The notes under the pieces: model-generated
Told to the model about the DNA's origin: nothing
The model's input: the letters and a program-made list of their open reading frames with translations, nothing else
Database searches by the model: none
Translations under genes and position numbers: made by a program
Assembly (NCBI GenBank): GCA_040383485.1
Contig: JBEIDK010000100.1
Location: 1-12,122, forward strand
Reading direction: 5' to 3'
DNA from: JBEIDK01 sp040383485
GTDB taxonomy: Bacteria > Bacteroidota > Bacteroidia > UBA4408
Length of the DNA stretch: 12,122 bases
In this document: positions 6,098 to 12,122 of the stretch, in pieces
Numbering within the stretch: position 1 is the stretch's first letter
Layout: each line of letters starts with the position of its first letter

Positions 6098-7840
6098 TTA
6101 TAATTCGCCTTCAAATTTTTCTTTTAAATATAATAATGCCGGATTTTTCTTTGCCATTGCTTCAAATTTTTCTTTGTTAGTATAGGGTATTCTTTTCGAT
6201 TCGTCTTTGTTTATTATCAATTCAATTGATACTGCCATGTTCTTCAATTCTTTGCGCATGAATGCTAGTATATCCTGCATCATTTCACTCAATTGCAAGT
6301 GTTGAGCTGCATTGTCTATGAGAAAAGAAATCTTAGTATCTACAAAAGTTGGCTTATGTGTGGTTAGTGTAATATGAATGTTATGCGTTTTATCGAATCT
6401 ATTTGCAAAGGATTGCCAAGCGTTTTGCAATTCTTTTTCAGTAAATATATCAAATGGCCCTTCAGCAAGTAATGAATTGGTTGCAGTTTGATTTACATTT
6501 TCTGATATGCTTTTTTTATTGAGAAAACTACTTAAACCAGTTGTATGTAGCTTGGGTTGTGGATTTGGCTTTGCTATTGTTTGAATTGGTTCTTCCTTTT
6601 TAATAGGTAAATCAAATGCAACTTTAGGAGTCTCAACATGATCAATTTTGGGAATTGAATAACCTAATTCAGGCTCATTAGCTTTATTGTTTTCAACAGC
6701 AACAGAATGAGGCTTTTCACTTATATCATTTTTTTTTTCGGCAGCAGTTGCTTCCGTGTTTGCTATTTGCATTAAGGCTAACTCAACCAATAGTCTCTGA
6801 TTTTTACTCACCTTATATTGGAAATCAGTTTTACTACAAATAGTAATTCCGTTTACTAAAAAAACAACAGAACATTTAGAGCATTGTTCTTTATATTTTA
6901 GTTTTACAGAATTTGTAACTTCCAACAATTGCAGTGTTGCTTCATCTCTAGTAACTAATAAATTTCTTAAGTGAGATGCTAAGCCTGAAATAAATAAATG
7001 ACCATCAAAACCATTACTTAAAATTTCATTAAAAATAACTAATGACTTGCCTATATCTGCTAACAAAAGTGCATCGGTTATTGCAAAATAGTAATCATAA
7101 TCTAAAATGTTCAAATTTTCGATTACATGCTGATAAGTAATATTAGAACCACTAAAAGTAACTATCTGGTCAAACATACTGCAAGCATCGCGCAGACCAC
7201 CATCAGCTTTCTGAGCTATTACATGCAATGCGTCAGGTTCTGCTATTACATTTTCTTTGTTGGCAATAAATGCCAAATGATTAGCAATATCTTCTACTTG
7301 AATTCTATTGAAATCAAAAATCTGACACCTAGATAAAATTGTAGGCAAAATCTTATATTTTTCAGTTGTAGCTAAAATAAAAATAGCATGTGCTGGAGGC
7401 TCTTCTAAAGTTTTCAAAAAAGCATTGAATGCTTGAGAACTAAGCATGTGAACCTCATCTATAATAAATATTTTATACTTACCAAGTTGTGGTGCATACC
7501 TAACATTTTCTATTAAGTTTCGGATATCATCAACAGAATTATTGCTTGCAGCATCAAGCTCAACTATATTAAATGATTGACCATTTTTGAATGACTCACA
7601 AGAATCACATTTATCGCAAGCTTCACCACTAGGTTGTAAATCAAAACAATTGATGGTTTTAGCAAGAATTCTGGCACAAGTAGTTTTACCAACTCCCCTA
7701 GGACCGCAAAATAAAAAAGCGTGAGCTAATTGTTTATTAAGAATAGCATTTTTAAGAGTATTTGTGATATGACTTTGTCCAACTACAGTGTCGAATGTAG
7801 CTGGTCTATACTTGCGGGCCGAAACAATAAAATCTGACAT
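6098..7840 (-). CDS. dnaX: DNA polymerase III subunits tau/gamma (clamp loader)
   Basis: AAA+ subunit of the clamp loader that places the beta sliding clamp on primed DNA; the long tau form also links the loader to polymerase and helicase. The 580-residue protein has Walker A GPRGVGKT (46-53), a zinc module with Cys65, Cys75, Cys78 and Cys81, Walker B DEVHML (128-133), sensor 1 ATTE (157-160), the arginine-finger motif SRC (170-172) and sensor 2 GGLRDA (214-219). The collar domain III ends near residue 365. A low-complexity linker (about 365-455) follows, then a compact C-terminal domain (about 460-580) of the tau-specific type. At codons 368-371 the coding strand holds ten consecutive A residues, and both other frames stop at once (separate entry), so a gamma-like protein of about 371 residues is likely. 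The ATG at 7840 lacks a Shine-Dalgarno sequence. The gene starts a probable unit with nrnA and lysE. Confidence 0.96.
   Translation of the reverse strand: MSDFIVSARKYRPATFDTVVGQSHITNTLKNAILNKQLAHAFLFCGPRGVGKTTCARILAKTINCFDLQPSGEACDKCDSCESFKNGQSFNIVELDAASNNSVDDIRNLIENVRYAPQLGKYKIFIIDEVHMLSSQAFNAFLKTLEEPPAHAIFILATTEKYKILPTILSRCQIFDFNRIQVEDIANHLAFIANKENVIAEPDALHVIAQKADGGLRDACSMFDQIVTFSGSNITYQHVIENLNILDYDYYFAITDALLLADIGKSLVIFNEILSNGFDGHLFISGLASHLRNLLVTRDEATLQLLEVTNSVKLKYKEQCSKCSVVFLVNGITICSKTDFQYKVSKNQRLLVELALMQIANTEATAAEKKNDISEKPHSVAVENNKANEPELGYSIPKIDHVETPKVAFDLPIKKEEPIQTIAKPNPQPKLHTTGLSSFLNKKSISENVNQTATNSLLAEGPFDIFTEKELQNAWQSFANRFDKTHNIHITLTTHKPTFVDTKISFLIDNAAQHLQLSEMMQDILAFMRKELKNMAVSIELIINKDESKRIPYTNKEKFEAMAKKNPALLYLKEKFEGEL
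6511..6517 (-). other. secondary A7 slippery run in dnaX
   Basis: The coding strand reads AAT AAA AAA AGC at codons 441-444 in the linker, a run of seven A residues. A shift to the -1 frame here gives AAG CAT ATC TGA, ending after three extra residues at about 446 residues in total, close in size to the E. coli gamma protein. A run this short is less prone to slip than the A10 upstream, and I see no stimulatory hairpin or Shine-Dalgarno-like sequence. Confidence 0.25.
6729..6738 (-). other. A10 slippage site in dnaX, predicted to produce gamma
   Basis: The coding strand reads GAA AAA AAA AAT GAT at codons 368-372, ten A residues in a row. Adding one A, or a -1 ribosomal shift, gives GAA AAA AAA AAA TGA, ending at about 371 residues. 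Losing one A, or a +1 shift, gives AAA AAA ATG ATA TAA, ending at about 372. The truncated product would hold exactly the AAA+ and collar domains (I-III) and lose the linker and tau domains. Thermus thermophilus dnaX is known to make gamma by RNA polymerase slippage on a similar A9 run, and E. coli uses ribosomal frameshifting. No strong downstream stem is visible, which favours transcriptional slippage. Confidence 0.6.
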
Positions 7841-7916
7841 TTTCTAATTAAATAAATGAATGCGAAAATAGGTTTTAAATCTTAGTTAAGAAATTCCTAT
7901 TCAATAAAAAGACAAT

Positions 7917-7951
7917 AAAAAAAGCATCCATTTTAAATGAAACTAAAATGG
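7917..7951 (-). terminator. rho-independent terminator of secA
   Basis: It begins 23 bases past the secA stop. CCATTTTA (7928-7935) and TAAAATGG (7944-7951) form an 8-bp perfect stem with an 8-base loop. On the minus strand it is followed by ATGC and then seven T residues (7923-7917). The stem is AT-rich and there is a 4-base gap before the T-run, so efficiency may be moderate. The dnaX promoter should lie just beyond it. Confidence 0.65.
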
Positions 7952-7974
7952 TACATCAGCTAAATTAGTTGAAA

Positions 7975-10900
7975 CTAAGATTCTATTCCATGACAATTTT
8001 TATACTTTTTTCCGCTACCACAAGGACAGGGCTCATTGCGGCCCACTGTTTTCTCAACTCTTATTGGTTGAGGCTTAGGCTTTTCTTGTTCTTCATTGCT
8101 GTTATAAAAGGGAGTTTGTCCTCCAGTGGTACTAACATTGTCACTACTAAAAGTTTGTAATTTTGGCGTTTGCATTTGCTGTCTAGGAATCTCAACTTTT
8201 GGTCTTTCTTGCACCTCAATATGAGCTTTACTCAAGAAACTTATAATGTCTTTATTTACTCTATTTACCATGTCCGTAAACAAACTAAAGCTTTCTGTTT
8301 TGTAAACCAATAATGGGTCTTTTTGCTCATAAACGGCATTTTGAACACTTTGCTTTAGTTCATCCATTTCACGTAGGTGTTCTTTCCATGCTTCATCAAT
8401 AATGGTTAAAGGAACCATTTTTTCGAAAGTAGTAAAAAGTTCAGCGCCTTTAGATTCGTAGCATTTTTTTAAATTGGCAACAACTTGAATCGTTTCTAGT
8501 CCATCAGTAATAGGGAAAACAATATTTTCATATTGATGAGACGCAGTTTCAAATACGTTTTTGATAGCTGGGAAAGCTTGTTCGGCCATACTATTTCGTT
8601 TTGCTTGATAATGGTCAGAAGCTGCATCAAAAATTTTCTGTGTGTTATCAATTAACTTACCTTTAAAAAAGTCTTCACTTGAAAAAGGTGCATCAATTCC
8701 AAAAACCTTTATCAAGTCCATTCTTAAGCCTTCGTAATTTTTATCATCAATTGCAATTTGCACCATGCTTTGAGCAACATCATACAAACTATTACTAATA
8801 TCAACTGCAAGTCGTTCGCCATATAACGCGTGGCGACGACGAGTGTATATAACCTCACGTTGCTTATTCATTACATCGTCATATTCTAGTAATCTTTTAC
8901 GAGTACCAAAGTGGTTTTCTTCAACTTTACGTTGTGCACGTTCAATTGATTTGGTAATCATTGAATGTTGAATTACTTCCCCTTCCTCAAGACCCATTCT
9001 GTCCATTAATGACGATATTCTATCGCTACCAAAAAGTCGCATCAAATCATCTTCAAGCGAAACAAAAAATTGAGAAGAACCCGGGTCTCCTTGACGACCA
9101 GCCCTTCCGCGCAATTGTCTATCTACACGTCTACTATCATGTCTTTCTGTACCTATAATTGCTAGCCCACCAGCTTCTTTTACACCTTCACCTAATTTAA
9201 TGTCGGTACCACGACCTGCCATATTAGTTGCAATGGTTACTGTTTTAGATTTACCTGCAAAAGCAACAATGTCTGCTTCTTTTTGATGTAATTTTGCATT
9301 TAACACATTGTGTTGAATCCCTTTTAACTTCAACATTCTACTTAATAATTCAGATATTTCAACTGATGTAGTACCAACTAACACTGGTCTTCCTTTGGCT
9401 GTTTCTTCAGCAATTACATCAATTACAGCATTATATTTTTCACGTTTTGTTTTATAAACCAAATCTTCTTTATCGGTTCTTGAAATGTCACGATTAGTTG
9501 GTATTACAACAACGTCTAACTTATAGATATCCCAAAATTCAGCGCTTTCAGTTTCAGCAGTACCAGTCATACCTGCTAGCTTGTTATACATCCTGAAATA
9601 ATTTTGTAAGGTAACAGTAGCATAAGTTTGTGTTGCTGCTTCAACTTTTACATTTTCTTTTGCTTCAATTGCTTGATGCAAACCATCTGAGTACCTTCTT
9701 CCATCTAGAATACGTCCGGTTTGTTCATCAACAATCTTAACTTTATTATCCATTACAACATACTCCACATCTTTCTCAAAAAGTGTATATGCTTTTAAGA
9801 GCTGATTCATGGTATGAACCCTTTCACTCTTAACAGAATAATCCGCCATCAACTGCTCTTTGCGTTCTAATTTTTCATGTGATGAAAGATTTGACTTTTC
9901 TATTTCTGCTATTTCTGCACCAACATCAGGTAATACATAAAATTTAGTATCATTTGTTGATATTAATTCAATTCCTTTTTCGGTAAGTTCAATACTCGAA
10001 TTACGTTCATCAATAACAAAATACAAATCTGCATCAATCTTAGGCATTTCCTTGTTGTGGTCTTGACTGTAAACGCCTTCAACCTTTTGCAACGCTGACT
10101 TAACACCTGGTTCACTTAAAAATTTAATTAGTGCTTTATTTTTAGGCAAGCCTCTATACGCTCTTAACAATTTAATATCGGCCTCTTCCTTTTCTTTTTT
10201 GTCGGTGCTATTAAATAACTTTTTTGCATCAGCCAATACTCCGTTAATAAAGTTACGTTGCACATTAACTAACTTTTCAATTTCTGGCTTTAATTCAAAA
10301 AACTCATGAATATCTCCTTTTGGTGTAGGTCCAGAAATAATTAAAGGGGTACGCGCATCATCAATCAAAACGCTATCTACCTCATCAACAATGGCAAAGT
10401 TATGCGGACGTTGAACCATTTCTTCTGGATCCTTAACCATATTATCACGCAAATAATCAAAGCCAAATTCATTATTAGTACCATAGGTAATGTCAGCCAA
10501 ATAAGCATTTCTTCTTTGGTCAGTATTTGGTTCATGCTTGTCAATACAATCAACCTTTAGCCCATGAAACTCCATTATTGGCCCCATCCACTCGCTATCA
10601 CGTTTTGCCAAGTAGTTATTTACAGTTACTAAATGCAAGCCTTTTCCTGGCAAAGCATTCAAGAAAACCGGAAGTGTTGCTACTAAAGTTTTACCCTCAC
10701 CTGTAGCCATTTCGGCAATTTTTCCTTGATGTAAAATAATCCCACCAATAAGTTGTACATCATAGTGTACCATGTCCCATACAACCATATTTCCTGCGGC
10801 CTCCCAAGTATTAGAATACTTTGCTTTTGTACCATCAATGGTAATATGTTTGCGAGTAGAGGCTAGTTGCTTATCAAAATCAGTAGCTGTAACAATTACC

Positions 10901-11292
10901 TCTGAATTTTCTTTAAACCTACGTGCAGTGTCTTTTAAAATTGCAAAGGCTTCTGGAAGTATTTCTGCTAAAATTTCTTCGATTTTTTTTGTAATCTCTT
11001 TTTTGAGACTATCTATCTGGGTATATATTCCTTCGCGTTCGTGCAAATCGATAGCATGATTGTTTTCTGCTTTATTTTTTAAATCCTCAATTTGCTGTTC
11101 TTCAACAGAAATATATTCAGCAATTCGATTCTTTAAAAAAATTGTTCTTTTTCTTAACGCATCATTATCTAGGTTAACAATATCCTTATACTCTTCGTGA
11201 ATTCTATTAACGATTGGTTGAATATCTTTTAAATCGCGGTCAGATTTTTTACCAAATAAATTGGCTAATCCTTTATTTATTAGTTGTAACAT
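7975..11292 (-). CDS. secA: preprotein translocase ATPase SecA
   Basis: Motor protein that binds preproteins and drives them through SecYEG at the inner membrane using ATP. The 1105-residue protein has NBD1 with Walker A ATGEGKT (196-202) and the DEAD-type box DEVD (303-306), the preprotein cross-linking domain, then NBD2 with ATNMAGRGTD (688-697) and RRVDRQLRGRAGRQGD (721-736) holding the arginine fingers. The helical scaffold includes WKEHLREMD (969-977). A proline- and glutamine-rich linker leads to the C-terminal zinc motif CPCGSGKKYKNCH (Cys1089, Cys1091, Cys1100, His1101), which binds SecB or the ribosome in relatives. It is about 200 residues longer than E. coli SecA, with roughly 90 extra residues before Walker A, including a charged helical stretch (about 60-115), and roughly 90 more within the preprotein-binding region. 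This is usual for Bacteroidota. The ATG at 11292 lacks a Shine-Dalgarno sequence. Confidence 0.98.
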   Translation of the reverse strand: MLQLINKGLANLFGKKSDRDLKDIQPIVNRIHEEYKDIVNLDNDALRKRTIFLKNRIAEYISVEEQQIEDLKNKAENNHAIDLHEREGIYTQIDSLKKEITKKIEEILAEILPEAFAILKDTARRFKENSEVIVTATDFDKQLASTRKHITIDGTKAKYSNTWEAAGNMVVWDMVHYDVQLIGGIILHQGKIAEMATGEGKTLVATLPVFLNALPGKGLHLVTVNNYLAKRDSEWMGPIMEFHGLKVDCIDKHEPNTDQRRNAYLADITYGTNNEFGFDYLRDNMVKDPEEMVQRPHNFAIVDEVDSVLIDDARTPLIISGPTPKGDIHEFFELKPEIEKLVNVQRNFINGVLADAKKLFNSTDKKEKEEADIKLLRAYRGLPKNKALIKFLSEPGVKSALQKVEGVYSQDHNKEMPKIDADLYFVIDERNSSIELTEKGIELISTNDTKFYVLPDVGAEIAEIEKSNLSSHEKLERKEQLMADYSVKSERVHTMNQLLKAYTLFEKDVEYVVMDNKVKIVDEQTGRILDGRRYSDGLHQAIEAKENVKVEAATQTYATVTLQNYFRMYNKLAGMTGTAETESAEFWDIYKLDVVVIPTNRDISRTDKEDLVYKTKREKYNAVIDVIAEETAKGRPVLVGTTSVEISELLSRMLKLKGIQHNVLNAKLHQKEADIVAFAGKSKTVTIATNMAGRGTDIKLGEGVKEAGGLAIIGTERHDSRRVDRQLRGRAGRQGDPGSSQFFVSLEDDLMRLFGSDRISSLMDRMGLEEGEVIQHSMITKSIERAQRKVEENHFGTRKRLLEYDDVMNKQREVIYTRRRHALYGERLAVDISNSLYDVAQSMVQIAIDDKNYEGLRMDLIKVFGIDAPFSSEDFFKGKLIDNTQKIFDAASDHYQAKRNSMAEQAFPAIKNVFETASHQYENIVFPITDGLETIQVVANLKKCYESKGAELFTTFEKMVPLTIIDEAWKEHLREMDELKQSVQNAVYEQKDPLLVYKTESFSLFTDMVNRVNKDIISFLSKAHIEVQERPKVEIPRQQMQTPKLQTFSSDNVSTTGGQTPFYNSNEEQEKPKPQPIRVEKTVGRNEPCPCGSGKKYKNCHGIES

Positions 11293-11317
11293 GAAATAAT
11301 TTTCAAAAAAATGTTTG

Positions 11318-11343
11318 CGAATTTATACATTTTTTTGGTGCAA
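11318..11343 (-). promoter_or_regulatory. candidate secA promoter
   Basis: On the minus strand a TTG (11343-11341) is followed after 15 bases by TAAATTCG (11325-11318), a 7/8 match to the Bacteroidota -7 element TAnnTTTG. It would start transcription close to the secA ATG. The spacer is shorter than the usual 17-23 bases, so this is only a candidate. Confidence 0.25.
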
Positions 11344-11345
11344 AA

Positions 11346-11370
11346 CCTTAATTATTGTAAAGTATTAAGG
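11346..11370 (-). terminator. weak hairpin after the right-edge gene, possible terminator
   Basis: CCTTAAT (11346-11352) and ATTAAGG (11364-11370) form a 7-bp stem with an 11-base loop, 43 bases past the stop of the upstream gene. On the minus strand only four T residues follow, and the candidate secA -33 TTG overlaps them. It is the only terminator-like structure between the two genes. Confidence 0.35.
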
Positions 11371-11413
11371 GATTTTTAGCATGAGTTTAATCAATATGGC
11401 TAAATGTAATGCC

Positions 11414-12122
11414 TTAAACTTTTTTTACTAAAAGTTTCATTTTAGTCAACTTACTTAAATTATTAGCTATTTCGGTAAAATGCTCAATGTTCTCTTTTTT
11501 AACTTCTTCGTTTAATATTTCAAAGTTTATATCGAATAAATAATTTCCATCATCATTTTTTTTCATAAAACAAAGAATATTTGCATGTTGATTTTCTATT
11601 TTAAAATTAAAGTCGTTAATATTTACAATATCAACAGGGCTACTAAATCTTAACTGAAATTTATACTTGTCATTAGATAAAAAATCTGCATAGAAATTAA
11701 AATTACGATTTTTAGAATTAAGAAAATTTGTATCGGGATAAATAAAATTAATCCAATTTGAAATACTGATTTCAATTAGTGAGTCCTTTTCTATAAAAAG
11801 GTTATTGAATTCGAAATTTGCCTTATAAGTTGTTTTAAAAGGAAAGGTTTTACTTGACGATAATAATGGATAAGAGATGATTGGTGTTGGAGAATTATCA
11901 GATAATTTCTTACCATATAAATTACTGATACTTGGGTCAATTAAACCATTTGAGTAATAATTTCTGAGAAGTGTAGAATATTGACCGCTTAGACTAATTT
12001 TACCGTCAAAATCAAATGTTTTCTTTTCACAATTTATATTAATGTATCCTGCTATTTGCCTATAATTTTCCTTTGAGGTACTCATAGGAGTTTTAATTAA
12101 AACCGGATTTACGAGACGATTA
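11414..12122 (-). CDS. C-terminal part of a larger protein, probably DUF3857/transglutaminase family (5' end outside window)
   Basis: About 235 residues are visible before the stop at 11414. An ATG lies at 12085, but the frame continues upstream without a stop to the window edge, reading NRLVNPVLIKTP just before that Met. The ATG is therefore probably internal and the real start lies outside. The visible part is polar, rich in Asn, Lys, Phe and Ile, and consists of alternating beta-strand-like segments with no membrane helix and no cysteine motif. It ends in a short amphipathic helix and LLVKKV. This order (a GKISLSGQYSTLLRNYY-like segment, beta-rich domain, final helix ending in basic residues) resembles the C-terminus of Bacteroidota proteins with DUF3857 and transglutaminase-like domains, usually exported. 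No catalytic residues lie in the window, so the family call is tentative. It is oriented with secA but separated by 121 bases and a weak hairpin. Confidence 0.75.
   Translation of the reverse strand, partial: NRLVNPVLIKTPMSTSKENYRQIAGYININCEKKTFDFDGKISLSGQYSTLLRNYYSNGLIDPSISNLYGKKLSDNSPTPIISYPLLSSSKTFPFKTTYKANFEFNNLFIEKDSLIEISISNWINFIYPDTNFLNSKNRNFNFYADFLSNDKYKFQLRFSSPVDIVNINDFNFKIENQHANILCFMKKNDDGNYLFDINFEILNEEVKKENIEHFTEIANNLSKLTKMKLLVKKV

Noticed and set aside
7938..7978. TGAAACTAA repeated at 7938-7946 and 7970-7978 near the secA stop
   Set aside because: A 9-base AT-rich duplicate, one copy overlapping the secA stop codon and the other the terminator loop. Two copies are not enough to call a regulatory or mobile element.
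10772..11059. 95-codon plus-strand ORF antisense to secA
   Set aside because: It lies wholly inside the well-supported secA gene, and its translation shows no recognisable motif. It is a shadow of the real reading frame.
1..12122. Search for CRISPR arrays, defence systems, insertion sequences, phage genes, tRNAs or riboswitches
   Set aside because: Nearly all the sequence is explained by seven minus-strand genes, and the gaps are short and AT-rich. I saw no regularly spaced repeats, transposase motifs, clover-leaf structures or long structured leaders.

Overview
The window is an AT-rich chromosomal segment from a member of the Bacteroidota. The lineage call rests on several independent signs. 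FtsZ ends in the NSFLHDNVD tail, SecA is about 1100 residues with lineage-typical insertions, GyrB is the short 654-residue form, and no start codon is preceded by a purine-rich Shine-Dalgarno sequence. All recognised genes lie on the minus strand, so transcription runs from high to low coordinates, and most of them are core housekeeping genes.

Layout in order of transcription: (1) 12122-11414 is the C-terminal part of a gene entering from the right edge, probably a DUF3857/transglutaminase-type protein; its frame is open to the edge, so the ATG at 12085 is not its true start. (2) secA (11292-7975) is the preprotein translocase motor, followed by a hairpin plus T-run terminator. (3) dnaX (7840-6098) is the DNA polymerase III clamp-loader subunit. 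(4) nrnA-like DHH/DHHA1 phosphoesterase (6024-5023). (5) A LysE-family exporter (5011-4397) starts 11 bases after nrnA with a GTG codon. (6) ftsZ (4199-2610) is followed by a strong terminator. (7) gyrB (2316-352) is followed by its own terminator. The leftmost 296 bases hold a short hairpin and at best the start of an unidentified reading frame leaving the window.

The genes fall into probable transcription units: the right-edge gene alone; secA alone; dnaX-nrnA-lysE, possibly reading into ftsZ; and gyrB alone. Together they cover replication (dnaX, gyrB), nucleotide turnover (nrnA), division (ftsZ) and secretion (secA).

The most interesting signal is inside dnaX. A run of ten A residues on the coding strand (6738-6729) lies just after the clamp-loader domains, and both alternative frames stop within one to three codons. 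This is the architecture expected for a slippage site making a short gamma-like product beside full-length tau. A weaker seven-A run follows downstream. I saw no phage, CRISPR, defence or insertion-sequence genes, and no tRNA or rRNA.
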